The position numbers and the translations under genes are program-made. Shown here piece by piece: positions 1-11,398 of a DNA stretch of 64,000 bases. Source of the stretch: Filosporella fistucella (Eukaryota > Ascomycota > Leotiomycetes > Helotiales); contig JAQJZZ010000018.1 in assembly GCA_030077755.1 (NCBI GenBank), forward strand, positions 744,001 through 808,000, read 5' to 3'. Every line of letters begins with the position of its first letter. Position 1 is the first letter of the stretch. The notes under the pieces were generated by a model. It did not search any database. It was not told the DNA's origin and saw nothing but the letters and a program-made list of their open reading frames with translations.

Positions 1-322
1 AAATGGTGGTCTTGCGACCGTATCTGTTCGAGGACCACGCAACAACCGGAAAGAAAACGATGGATCCCAGATTTGCGGAACCTGAGATGAATCCGAGCCA
101 AGCACCAGCAGGCTTTTTCATAAAGCCAAACCATTGTGGAAGGGCAAGGAGTCCGTTCAGCATAGTCCCATCGTAGCCGTTGCCAGAGGAAAGCAGGAAT
201 AAACTGAAGAGACAGAAGTTTAGATAGATCAGGTTTGGCTTTCTGTACCATGCCTTGTCGTTTGAGGGTATAAGTGCGGCCAAGTCCGCGCCGACGGACT
301 TGTTGTTGCTGTTGGACACCAT
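1..322 (-). CDS. MFS sugar transporter, N-terminal part (cut by window edge)
   Basis: The minus strand is open from an ATG at 322-320 to the window edge, giving about 107 residues. A hydrophilic start leads into a first membrane segment (residues about 30-50, NLIYLNFCLFSLFLLSS), followed by a GYDGTMLNGL motif. That motif is typical of the end of TM1 and the loop of fungal sugar porters of the major facilitator superfamily. A second hydrophobic segment ends in SNRYGRKTT, which matches the conserved Arg/Lys-Gly-Arg loop between TM2 and TM3. The family imports hexoses, disaccharides or related polyols across the plasma membrane by proton symport. The substrate cannot be read from this fragment. 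The lactose-permease/hexose-transporter subgroup is the closest by eye. The remainder, about 400 residues, lies outside the window. Confidence 0.85.
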   Translation of the reverse strand, partial: MVSNSNNKSVGADLAALIPSNDKAWYRKPNLIYLNFCLFSLFLLSSGNGYDGTMLNGLLALPQWFGFMKKPAGAWLGFISGSANLGSIVFFPVVAWSSNRYGRKTTI

Positions 323-1562
323 ATTCGATACGTTTTTCACCCAGGGAGGCTCAGGAGGCCAGCGTACACAATAGACTGATGAACTTGAGTATTCTTCTAG
401 TTCTTATAAAAGACTGATAGTGCAAAGTGAAATAGAATGATCTCTGTTGATGTATTCGATCATATTTATATACAACATGGATAGTGGTAAGTGCGGCTGT
501 TACACTTTCTGTGGAGAGCTCCAATTTCTACGCGGGGTAGACTACTACTTCGTTGTGGAGGTGCCGCAACCAACTTGCTGTACTGTATTTTGCGGGGTAG
601 AGATAGATCCATCATCGGATTATCGGATATGCCACTTTCAAAGTCTGGATTCTGAAACCGGGGAAATCATGTCTGTCCAAAGGAATCAACGCAGACATTT
701 GAATGTGGGACTCAAGCTTCCTGAGCCAAGTTTCGGGGAGTCTCGGGGTGAAGACCAAGTTTACTAGAAGATCTGCTAAAAAGACATCCCGAGTCATCTC
801 TACAAAGCTTTTCGCCTGTGGGTATCTGTAGACGAAGTAAATCTTCGGCTGTAAATGCTTCTTCTCCCCGAATTCTCCTGGTATAGAGATATCTTATGAA
901 TGATGCACATGCTACTGCTTGCTATAGATGGGAACCAATACGACAAGACACTCTTCATGATAGTGGAGAAAAGGTATAAATTTCATTTGCAGAAGGCGGG
1001 GAATTAGACGTAAGGGACTTCGGCCGGCTCTTTGGTAACATACTGAAAGCCATATCACAGACGACTTCGCTGAGTGGAAAGGCTTCTTGAAAGAACATTA
1101 TCTCTTGGCAGTGAAAGAATCTCGCATTCCCTCATTCTTGCAATGATCCATAGCTGAACGGCAGGTGCTGTTCGACACAGAGGTTCGCGGAAGACTTACA
1201 GAAGCCCAAATCTTGATCTGGGGAGTTTCGGATCTTGGCAATACTTCGGCATCAACATCGGCAAAAGTACGGTATTCCCAATAACAACCGTGTTGATACC
1301 TTGTAAATCAAGAGCTTATGCATGGAAAAATGACTTTCCAAGTTTTTCAAATACAATTTTTTTCAAAAGATATTAACCAGCTCATATTATCATTCAGCAA
1401 GTCCTACAATACCCTAGATACAAGAGCTCGTCGTTGACTTAAAGCTGGTGGGTTCCCTCAAGCAACAACACCCTTCACGTACTTGCACCAAATCATAGAA
1501 AGTGGAATGCTTTTCACATAACTTCATCCCTTCAAGTTCAATAACCACCGACTCACAAACTC
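323..1562. other. Intergenic region, no supported gene
   Basis: This is the shared upstream region of the minus-strand transporter and the plus-strand UPF0303 gene. A 106-codon plus-strand ORF (447-767) has no recognisable domain and no convincing fungal coding character. I see no RNA gene or repeat. It probably holds both promoters. Confidence 0.5.
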
Positions 1563-2169
1563 ATGAACCTCAAGATGACTTCGAAACCTCTAAGTGCCCC
1601 ACTTGCTACTGTAAGTTGTTTCACTATTGTTACATCAAAATGAAGCTGCCTCGCTGGCCAGGAAGCTGAAATGAATACATATTTAGTTTGAAGAGATTGT
1701 TGCCCAAGAGAAGGCACTCGCATTATTACATTTCACGTCCGACGATGCGTTCGAGCTCGGGATCCTGATCAGAAATCGTCTTCGGGATTTCTCGCAGATG
1801 CCAGCAGTGGTGAACATTGCCATGGCCAACAACCAACAGTTGCTGTTCCACGCTACGTCAAGGCCCGGCACCGTCCCAGAGAACGACAACTGGGTACGGC
1901 GTAAGAGAAACACAGTGTTGAGATTTGGCTTCAGCACTTGGGCTGCCCACAACATGTTTGATAAGGGAGACGAGGATAAGTTCAAGGCTCGATTTCAGCT
2001 GGGCGAGTTGGCTGAACAGTACGCAATTCATGGAGGTGGATATCCTATTCGTGTGAAGGGAGTTGAGGGTCCCGTGGCTGCTGTGGTTGTGAGTGGCTTT
2101 GCTCAGGAAGAAGATCATCAGATTGTTGTCGAGTGCTTGCAGGAGGTTCTGGCTGCTCAGCAGCAATGA
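1563..2169 (+). CDS. UPF0303 / GlcG-HbpS-like (heme-degrading domain) protein, two exons
   Basis: Exon 1 is 1563-1610, the intron is 1611-1686 (76 bp; GTAAGT donor, CTGAA-type branch, TTTAG acceptor, phase 0), and exon 2 is 1687-2169. The protein has 176 residues. The long ORF alone would start at an internal Met at 1798. The upstream exon adds the conserved FEEIVAQEKALALL segment, so I chose the ATG at 1563. The family (DUF336, relatives of yeast YBR137W and bacterial HbpS/GlcG) has a compact alpha/beta fold. Visible family features are the RNRLRDF helix, the NIAMANNQQLLF strand with a small-molecule-facing surface, the WVRRKRNTV loop, and the HGGGYPIRVKG glycine stretch before the last helix. 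Biochemical role is uncertain: family members bind heme or act in oligomeric accessory complexes. The location is cytosolic, with no signal peptide. Confidence 0.85.
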
Positions 2170-3687
2170 TACAATGCTACATCATTCTCAGATAAACACT
2201 CGTACTATGACCATAAGAGTGGCTTAGCATAGTAATGAAGATGAACAAGATTATCCGCGCTTTTTCTTTCGTAGTAGTGAGTATTTCAAAACTTCTCACG
2301 GACGCCAGACCTGGCTCTAAAGACAATAAATTTTTTTTTTTTGGAATAACTGAGTGATCTGATCTTCAGAGTGATACTGTTCTAGATCGCGGGATATAAG
2401 CAAATGCTACTTAGTATATTCTGCCTATTTAGGTATTTTCAGTGTATCTGTTGCGATCCATGTCATCCAATCCGAGAATGGTAGCATTGTCCATGTAGAT
2501 CCGATAGTTGTGTTGCATTTTAGGTAGTTCTTTGGAAGCACCGCAAAATAAGTAAATCAAAAAAACAATAGACGTCCCCTGCAATTTGTACAGAAGACGA
2601 AACCCCTTTTCGCTGCCGCATCCTTTCCGCATTTTTGAGATTGGGAATCTGATTAAAGTGGACAATTTCTTGAAGCTGAGATATTTTGGCTTTGGGCGGA
2701 CCAATTGCTGATCGATTTTGTTTTTTCGTAGCCTTGGGGAATATGTGTTAGCTTATTCTTCTACAAATTTCCCGTTCGATAGAAGCTTACGGGTTTCCAA
2801 ATGCTAAACAATTGAATTAAATCGGAAAAGTGAGGGGTTTCCTGCATGGCGTTCATAATTTTTCAATATGAGGAATTTGGTGAGGTTATCTTCTCAGCTT
2901 CCCAAGCTTTCCTCTTCGGATCGTGCAAAAGGAAATAGCTGAACAGATGATTTGTCGATGAGTGACCAATCGGGTTTCTGGATTTCTGAGGCACATGTAG
3001 GAATATTTGGAAATTTCGAACTTTCAAGAATTTAGGAGAGCCAATGGGCATTATGGCCCAGCGCCACCGTCGCCCGGCGTAATGAAGAGATTTGAGAGAT
3101 TTGGCCTCCAAATATCGAGTCTTAAGGCGTGGACCACAGATAATATCTTCGACCCCTGCGGATATAATATTTTGCTGCCCTAACTCAAAACCAAATTGCT
3201 TAGAACTCTATCCAGATATGATGATAGGCAACATCATAATGAGAACTGAATTTCCTATTCCTATTATATATTTTATGTTTTTAGCCAATTGATTTCAGGA
3301 GCTTCCTATCCCTCGGCGATGGGAACAGAGAAAGAGCTTCACAAACTTGGTGATTCACCAATCCGCGAAATTAGGTTCTAATTAATCTCTATGTAGAAAT
3401 TACCCAACTGCATTATCGAGTCAAATGATGTGTACATTCTTCCGTTGCTATCGCACTCGAGTGCACTTGACCTTTGCGATGGCAGCTCTGTGACGAGTTC
3501 GCGGTTCAATTCCTGAATTGCTTGTATCATTTTGTTGTTCCGGAGGCACCTATTTTTAGAACATCTACCCAGAAAATACCTGCAACAGCATCAGGGACAG
3601 GATGCGTAGCCACGGCCCGGCCATCTACAACCTTCTTGATTTATCTTAAATGTCCATCAGTGTCTTATCTAACAAGGTGCTTTCGCC
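2170..3687. other. Intergenic region, no supported gene
   Basis: AT-leaning spacer between two plus-strand genes. Short ORFs on both strands (for example 2429-2704 minus and 2863-3111 minus) have no domain and no splice context. A T-run at 2331-2340 could be part of the 3' processing region of the UPF0303 gene. Nothing else is supported. Confidence 0.45.
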
Positions 3688-6075
3688 ATGCTACGTCGCC
3701 GCCCCAGTTTGATTTCGCTAGCTACAATCGACCCAGATACTGAACCATATCACGACGACTGGGAGTATAACGCGCCACAATTGTCGGTTAATGGTGCCCT
3801 CCGTGGGACTGAGGCTGAGAGCGAAACTTCGTTATGTGCGCGATGCCAAAATTTCGATATCCAGTCTTTCACTCGAAGTGCTGGTAAAAGAAAAGGTTAT
3901 ATCTTAAAGGAAGTAGAAATTGCATCAGGTCAAGGTTGTGAGTTCTGCAGACTACTTTTGGATGCTGTGAAAGACACAGAAAAGCCCGATTATTTCTACA
4001 GCAATGCATTTGGAGGCAGGACGACATTGACACCTGATTTGTACGTGCATATGACGATATCTGAAAGTTACAAAGACGACAAGAAATCGGTTACACAGTC
4101 CCAGGGACTAAAAGTGAATCGCCTCCTAGTGGAGCTAGGAGACCGCTTCAGCGGCATAAGGAACTCTTCAGCTCACGAAATATGTGTCACTGCTGATGCA
4201 GGTAATTATATGCTCACTTATGGATGAATTATACGGGATACTGTGCTAACTTATTCCCATAAAGAGAGCCCAGCAGCTTTGAGTCAAGATGTTACCGGGC
4301 GTTACATCGGTGGTGACCCAACTTCGGCTTCACATTATGCGACTGCGCAAAGCTGGCTTCAAGCATGCACTTCTCATTCCAAATGTAACGAAACAGTTTC
4401 GGGATCTGTTCAGATTCATCCGAACAATGCCCCACTTCCCACTCGGGTAATAGAAATTGCACGAGAAAGCAACCAACAGCGACTTTACCTCCGCCACACA
4501 GAGGGGCTATGCGGTGCGTATGTTACACTTACCCATCGATGGAATGAGTTCACCGGGAAATGTATCACGACTACTTCGAACATCGAGGCTCGTTTACTTG
4601 GCGAAGATTTTGGAGAACTGCCACAGCTGTTCAAAGACGCCTTCATTATTCTGGAAAAATTGAATATCAAATACATCTGGATCGATTCAATATGTATCAT
4701 CCAGCAAGGAGACAATTATGTGGACTGGCGACGCGAAGCTCCAAAGATGGCGCAGTACTATCAGTTTTCGATATTCACATTAGCAGGCACTGCAGAAGAC
4801 ATGACCGGGGGACTTCTACAACCCTACACACAAGATTTCGTGCCTTGGTCTTCGAAACTTGTTCGCCTGCCCTACAGAGATAAAAGTGGTGCAATTGCTG
4901 GAAATTTCTACTGCTTTAGAAGAAGAGTCCCTGTCGTCGAAGAATACATGGATCAAGTCTGGTCGAGCATTCTGTTCCGTCGAGGCTGGATATTACAAGA
5001 ATGGTTGCTAAGTAAACGACTGCTGTGGTACACCCCTCACGGGCTCTTCTTTGAGTGCCAGCAAGAACTCCCACTATCGTACGATCATTCACAGCTTACA
5101 TTCAAGCGAGCGAACTCTGAGTTGCAAGCCTATCTACGGCTCAAAGCATCATTCCACTTCTCGAATAGCGACATCCTGAAATTTTGGTACCCCGCACTTG
5201 AAGTTTATTCTGGCCAACATCTCACAAAACCCGAGCTGGACCGCATTCTCGCCGTAGCGGGTCTGGCGAAAGAAGTAGGCTCAATTCTTGCAAACCGAAG
5301 CCGTCTCCCCAGCTTGGAAAACGAAGTCCAGAACGAGGTCTACGTAGCCGGATTGTGGCTCCGGGACATTCATCATGGTTTGCTGTGGGAGGAAAATTAT
5401 AACGCTCCACCATGCACAAATAAGGTCCGAGAAGCGCCTTCCTGGTCTTGGGCATCTCTTATAACTCTCGTCCGCTGGCCGGCAAGAGGTGCGGATGCGA
5501 AATCCAATTTTAGTGTGACGGGATTGTGCTTCGAGAAAAAGGGAAGACACGATATTCCTGACCATCTCGTTTTCGACGGCTGTAGACTCAGACCATTTAT
5601 TGCAATTAACGAACGGCCGATCTTTGATCCTACCAATATGTTTTCCTGTCTTCACATTCGTGGAAAGCTGCACACAGTCCACATTCGAGGGTATCTCGAG
5701 ACGGAAGAAAACCTGAAGAATGCTGCACTATCAACCAGCTACGCTCCGATTCCCAGTTCCTGTAACTGGCGCGCTGTATGCTCTGCGTTTCGGCCGGACA
5801 TAATTGCAGGATGGGGGTCCCTTGAGCAGTTGAAGCCGCATCCTACAGCATGCGCTGATTTTGGAGTCGCGGTTTATGCCTTGCATGTTTCGACACGATA
5901 CTTGACTCATGGACTCTGGATCAAGACATCAGTTCCTGTGTTGGATGTTTTGTTCGTGGAGGAGACAGAAGCGGGCTCGAATTGTTTTCGGCGTCTTGGT
6001 GTGGGCAGGATTGCAGATGGAGATTTGATTGATGAGTTTGAACAAGCGGAGGAGCGTGATTTTCACATTGTATAA
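3688..6075 (+). CDS. Heterokaryon incompatibility (HET) domain protein, two exons
   Basis: Exon 1 is 3688-4201, the intron is 4202-4264 (63 bp; GTAATT donor, GTGCTAAC branch, AAAG acceptor, phase 1), and exon 2 is 4265-6075. The product has 774 residues. The N-terminal part has a cysteine pair typical of HET proteins (LCARCQNFDIQSF, then GCEFCRLLLDA). The HET core begins at YVTLTHRWNE (the usual L-[ST]-H-x-W block). It continues with IWIDSICIIQQGD (the W-I-D-x-[LI]-C-I-x-Q block) and MAQYYQFSIFTLAGT (the Y-x-x-A-x-x-T-[IL] block). The C-terminal half includes the RRGWILQEWLLSKR and PSWSWASL motifs conserved in this family. HET domains in fungi trigger cell death after fusion between genetically different individuals. 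Many copies are of unknown specificity, and that applies here. There is no signal peptide, so it probably acts in the cytosol. Confidence 0.92.
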
Positions 6076-6290
6076 TACCCATTCCCAAACCAATGTCTAT
6101 TGAAGGCCATCTCCCCAATTTCAGCGTATCGTCAGCTAGTAAAATGACGATTTTGGAGTACCCGTAACTTCTAAATCCGATACTAATATTATTGGTCGAT
6201 CAGAAAGGTATGTTCTGTTACGTGCGGGTGGGAAATGGTATCGGATTCAACTTGACAATGCCATATAGTAATGTGTAGCTTATTTACCAA

Positions 6291-8065
6291 TTATCCAAGA
6301 TTATCATGTTCCCCATCTCCTCTCTGTTCCCGTTCCCGCTCCAATTGATCTCTCATAATTTGATCTTTCTCCTCTTGGGGTACATACTTCCACACTACTC
6401 TCACAAAAAGCACCAACATGCTTCCCACACTCCCGACTGCAAAAACAACAGCTAGAATGACGAACCACAAGCCTGAAAACACAAAAGCCTGCCATAGCTT
6501 TACAATTCTGAATATACGAGACACATCTTCTTTCGTGAGATTTTTGGGGTGTTTTAACATCTCCTCATAAATGTTCGGAACATCATAGTGTAGTGTATTC
6601 CAAAATCCTTTCCACACAAAGTACATTGCAAGAAGAATGAATCCAATTCGGTGCATGGTTGCACGAAAACGCATATCGGTCTTCATCTTCCGGCCCAAAT
6701 GGCCCCAAACGGTGGTGCAAGTGCCTGGATTCTTATTATATGTCGCAAGATACTCAGGGTTTCGGATGAGCCCATGTTGGTGATAGGCGCGCCACGGAAA
6801 TGCTCGGCGTCCCGGGTCGTAAACAGTAATTTCTCCCGTGTCCCGATTTTTGAAGGTGCCTCCTGTGCCAAACCATGATGGAAGAATAGAGAGCATTCTC
6901 TTCCAAGGTTCTGGAGGCGGTATATCGAAGTGCTCGAAGAGGGATTCACGAACGCGGTGCTTCAATGCATAGAAAGATAACATATACAATCCCAATGGCT
7001 GATACAGACTCTTCTTGATTGTCCTAGATAACGTGAGCTGGATGCTTGTATGTGATCAACGAAGACTCACGGTGAAGGATCTCTAAACCTGTATTCTCGA
7101 TCTTCATGAATCCATATGGGAAGACCAATCAGAAGAATGGTACCGTAGGTCGATAATATGAGGGGTATTATGGGATATGAGAACCATGAATGTGGGCCGG
7201 AGTGACTTTGCGACATGTGTTCGAATCGGGCTATAGTTTGACATCTGAGAGGGGCTGCGATTTCTATGGCGTCGGTTGAGGTCGATTCAGTGGAGTGAAA
7301 CTCCCATATTTCAACAGCTTCAGTCTGTACTTCTCCCGATGGTGAAATTTGCCCTAATTCGGCAGAAGTCTGATCTGCAACTCGCTCTGGTTCCGTGAGC
7401 CGCTGCTGTTTGTATGCTTGATCAAGACAATCTTCAATTATTTCTGTACCTCTCGCAGATGCCGATACGTTGTCGGTGTAGGGCATGATAATGGGAGTCG
7501 TATAGCGATCTTCCCCAGCAATAACGAACCTGTCTTTAACTGTGGGCTCAAACTCCTCATCACTCTCATCAAACCCCAACAAGAACATCCAAGCCATCCA
7601 CCATACAAGCCCTACCAACGGAACTAGAAATAAAATAGCCATGATGGCAGCCCACACACCCGCAAGAATAAAAGTATCATTCTCCAGAGCCATATTAAGC
7701 GCCCAAATATGCACCACAAAGTTTGGCAGCGTGGTAAGCAGTATTGTTCCACATACTGCCCATCTGTACGAGCGACGTGGTCGCCGGAAATGCAAGAATG
7801 ACGCGGGATCTCTGAATAGGAATAGCCAAGTAACTCTTGCTGCCACAGAAAGTGAGAATGATAAAAAGTCTGGCAAGATGGAAGGTGTGTGATGGGTGTT
7901 GTAATGCCAGTATAGCTTCCCTCCATTAGGTGTGAGATGAAAAGCTATAACAAGGCTGAGCACCCATCGGAACCATTGCAGCTTATGCGCATAGATTTGG
8001 CGGAAGTTGCGAGTGCTCAGACCACTGAATGAAAAGGGCTCCGTTGAGGAACGGTGCGTATTCAT
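6291..8065 (-). CDS. Multi-pass membrane protein of unknown function, two exons
   Basis: Exon 1 is 8065-7071, the intron is 7070-7024 (47 bp; GTGAGT donor, TATCTAG acceptor), and exon 2 is 7023-6291. The product has 575 residues. Two long minus-strand ORFs join in frame through a codon split CC|G, and the second has no ATG of its own upstream of the junction, so this is one gene. Hydrophobic segments lie near residues 30-45, 66-84, 102-126, 132-164 (long, possibly two helices), 294-318 and 338-352, with two or three more in the last 130 residues. A soluble acidic stretch (about 165-290) lies between the two membrane halves. The tail is charged (REREQRGDGE). I do not recognise the family. A plasma or vacuolar membrane protein is plausible. 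No transporter or receptor signature is visible. Confidence 0.75.
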
Positions 8066-8420
8066 TTTGTTGGATATGGCATAGCTGATGAGATGTAGTG
8101 CTGGAAATGAATCAAGTTTGTATGAACAGTGAAATGGTTAAATGGAAATTCACGGTTTAGACTTAAGCCATGCACATGATATTTATTGTATCTCGGAGCG
8201 ACGCGGGATGAAACAGGGGGTGCATGCATGAAGGATTTGGCCCCCAAACTTGTCTGCCTGCTTCGGCTCCTGCTCGACAACCCCTCCATACATGTAACAG
8301 CTAGGAAGGACGCCCTTAGCGGGTAATTGGTGCCGCACCAGCCTCATTCCTAACGTTCACTTTTAGTTACTGTAGGCTTCCAGATAAAGTTATCATCTTT
8401 TCATTATCTTTTTTTCAATT

Positions 8421-9090
8421 ATGACTCCGTATTTACTCATTCTCATCGGGACGATGTGTTGTCTAAGCCAAAGCTTTTCTGTCGGAGACCCAGTACAAGT
8501 ACATTTGAACGAGGACGAATCTGATAAAATAACCTTTCCGATTCCTGGCGGCACGACATTCAAGTTTTGTCCTGAGTCTAGACCAGATACTGATATTTTC
8601 ACTATCGAGCGAATTTACTGGGATCCAGACCCGCCAAGCATGTAGGTCAAGAAGACCGTTGCCCAAATCTGATGGGTTTTAACGTCTTTCCAGTTCAAGG
8701 GACCAGAAACTCTTAGTGAACGGGATATTTGCGAGCCCAGTACCCCAAAATGCTGTCGCCATAGTCGACGTCCACATTCCTGCCTGGCATAATCCTGAAT
8801 CACCCGCCCGCAACTATACGTATAATGGGACTATTTGTGAATCTTGCAACTACATCTACCAGACTGACGACGAACGTGGTTTGCACAAGATGTGCGACGG
8901 AGCTGTTGGGGGGAATAGCAGCGGTCCAGATACTGGACCGGCAGTTTTAGTCCACGAGGATTTTTTATTTTGGCCGTTACCGGAGGGAGAATATTATGTC
9001 AAACTCGATGTGATGATGCCTGACCAGGAAAACGGGACGCGGGGAAGCAGGATATTTTGCGTAGAGGGGACTGAAAACCTTGATTACTAA
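8421..9090 (+). CDS. Secreted ML-domain (NPC2 / PG-PI transfer protein-like) lipid-binding protein, two exons
   Basis: Exon 1 is 8421-8641, the intron is 8642-8693 (52 bp; GTAGGT donor, TTTCCAG acceptor, phase 2), and exon 2 is 8694-9090. The product has 205 residues. The first 19-20 residues form a signal peptide (MTPYLLILIGTMCCLSQSFS). The mature part follows the ML layout: a Cys at the start of strand A (FKFCPES), FTIERIYWDPDPP (family FTI..V..SPNPP), LLVNGIFASPV, NGTICESC, a further Cys near MCDGA, and PEGEYYVKLDVMMPDQE followed by a late Cys (family PPGxYxVxxxxYxxD...C). These domains are beta sandwiches that bind sterols, phospholipids or other lipids in the vacuole, secretory path or outside the cell. 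NxS/NxT sites (NYT, NGT, NSS) suggest N-glycosylation. The ligand is unknown. Confidence 0.75.
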
Positions 9091-10280
9091 AGAGAATACA
9101 CGTTGAGTTTATATAAATTTAGTAAAAGTCTTGTCATCCCTGAGAGGCAGGGAGCTCAAAATCTAGACAGCCTACGAACAGATATTGAGTTGGACAGTAG
9201 AGACATGACCGGGGGAGTGAATATTGATTTCGCTCCCAAATGGGCTCAAAACCACGTTAATTTCTTTTTCAAATCTAAATCAATAGATGCCAACTTGGAT
9301 ATTAACTAAACGATGCGAACGCACTGTGAGATGTTTGCTAGGTATGACTGCTGAAGCCTCTGGATTATAGAGATAGTACTAAGAACCAACCTATCTATAT
9401 TTGCAGTTTTAAAGAGACTATTTACTGCATGGAACTTGATGGATTCTCAATGCTTTTTAATTGCATCAAGACTAGCAGGATATCAATTACAATTCGCAGC
9501 GAATGTGGTAACTCTCCGAGAGGGAAAGGGATTATATTTTCATTCTGAAGGGTTTTATTGCTATAAAAAATCAAAGTATCGTCTCCTACTCAAGAAGCCA
9601 TCTTTTCTCTCAGCCATTTCTCTAGCAGTGATCACTCCCTTTTACTGTGCACAACTCCTCTATAGTGTATAAATAATTGCTCTATGATATATGGTCACTG
9701 TAAAATTGGTTAATGGCCTCACAATACTCAAGTGTTCTCCACCACAGCATGTGACCCATTTAAGCTCATCTAGAGAAAGAAAGGAGGAAAATAAAGCTGA
9801 TCGCAGCAGCAGTTGATACCATCAAAGCACCGAAAACTGAAACTTCAAATAAATAGGACTCTCCATTCGGATTGCTGCCTCACCGTCTTGTGAGAAGGAC
9901 ATAATTTTTCATTGTTCCAATTCTGCAGAGCTGAGGGAGATCATGTTTGTGAGCAGCGTACCTCAAATATATTTGGCATCTAAACCTCATATGATTTGAA
10001 GAACTTTCTAGAAAAATGAGAGAATTGGAATATAGCTCAGGAAATAAGCAACTAACGGTTTCAGACGAACGCGCGCATATTCAAAGAATAAAGTTTCATG
10101 ATTATTATTATCATACAGCTTCCAAGTAGGAGCCAAGTAGCACACAGACGCTACAAAATGACAAAATTGCTCTAGCCTATCAGTACTCGTGTTCCAAAAG
10201 TCGTCAAAATCTCACACAATGCTGATCTCCGTAATTATTAATGTCTCCTCAACCCCATTATATTTTCTTGTGGGTGATAT
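9091..10280. other. Intergenic region, no supported gene
   Basis: 3' side of two convergent genes (ML protein plus, Rds1-like minus). Short ORFs at 9103-9309 and 9436-9672 lack domains and start or splice context. AT-rich in places. Nothing else seen. Confidence 0.45.
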
Positions 10281-11398
10281 TTAGGTGATGGTAAGGTTGA
10301 ATGTAGGCGCGGCTGGTGTAACTTCGAGTATGGCGGGTCCTATTTTGGATTAGCACAGACACAACATTTATGAAATGAAGAAACTCGCCAGCCAAGATAT
10401 TCGAATCTGTGAGATTGCCAGACATATCAGATGTGATGAAGACATAGCTTTGTCCCGAAGCTTCTGTAGGGACTTCGGCCATGATCATGCCGTTCTTGAT
10501 ACCTTGAGTTTGGACAGGAACGACATCAAGTCCACTGACAAAGGTGGCGAAGAATTCGCCGGTTGGCATGTCCTTAGGCAGAAGATCGATCAGGGCACCT
10601 GGTGCAGTAGGTTGACCAGAAATCAATGTCAATGCCGGATATGATTTGACTGGAAGGGCAGCATTGGTAGCTGGGCAAGATTTGATGAATGCACTGGCGA
10701 TGCTATAGACGGCATTGACTCCCATTGGTGCTCCAAAGACATTGGCCATCGGAATCATGTTGTTTGCACCACGTGCAGCCGATTCTGGGGAGGGGGTTAG
10801 TCTAATATGGTGGAAGTGAAATGATATGACTCACGATGAAGTGCTTCAGTGACAAGAATTGATGCGGCAGCTGTAAGATAATTCTTTGAAGTGACCAGTG
10901 GGGCAGCTCCACTGTCTTGGGTTAGATTGACCAAAGATTGATACTACGATGACTTACAGATAAGCAGAAACTCCAACACCCTCAATAACAGCGGACAGTG
11001 CAACAAATGCCTTTGGGTCAGTCATCGGGAAGTTGTATTCGCAAGCTGCAACTGGGTCGGCTCCGGCAGCTTTCAGGCCAGCTTCAAGATACAGAACATG
11101 TCCCTCCTCATCATGTGCAATATACTTGAGTTGATCGTAGAAAGATGCAGAGAACCCGGCATCTGTGAATTGCTTCAAACTCCACTTGGATAGAGCATCC
11201 TTGTAGAAAGCGTTCTCCAAATGTTCGAGCTGAGCGTGTTAAGTCAGATGAAAGGTGGTTTTAGGATGGGCAACTGACCGTCAGAGCGAATTGAAGGATA
11301 ACAGGATCGAGGTCGGTTTGTTGTCGTTTTGCTGGTAAGGCGGAAGCACCAGTGAAAATGGTAATTAGCAAAATGACTGCGGTTGAGGAGAAATGCAT
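10281..11398 (-). CDS. rds1: Rds1-like stress protein with ferritin-like domain, five exons, one GC-AG intron
   Basis: Exons run 11398-11279, 11229-10958, 10911-10835, 10784-10389 and 10339-10281, giving 307 residues in one continuous frame. A signal peptide (residues 1-20, ending TGASALPAKR) precedes the ferritin-like helices: LTLEHLENAFY, EEGHVLYLEAGLKAAG, NFPMTDPKAFVALS and VIEGVGVSAYLGAAP. The Glu-x-x-His-type positions (LEHLE; DEEGH) fit the ferritin-like (PF13668-type) family that includes S. pombe rds1, a stress-response and adenine-regulated gene. Biochemistry in the family is poorly known. The fourth intron (10388-10340) begins GCGAGT instead of GT. Reading through it gives an unrelated tail, whereas splicing gives the family-like end GPAILEVTPAAPTFNLTIT. 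Intron 1 has the weaker donor GTCAGT. The protein is probably secreted or cell-wall associated. Confidence 0.88.

Noticed and set aside
447..767. 106-codon plus-strand ORF
   Set aside because: No domain, no support from splice or promoter context, and overlapped by an equally long minus-strand ORF. Treated as chance.
3688..4227. Two separate HET-type genes (3688-4227 and 4243-6075)
   Set aside because: A 63 bp intron with donor, branch and acceptor joins them in frame, so they are one gene.
10258..10758. Read-through C-terminus of the Rds1-like protein
   Set aside because: The tail after ILAGEFLHF does not resemble the family. Splicing with the GC donor restores the conserved end.
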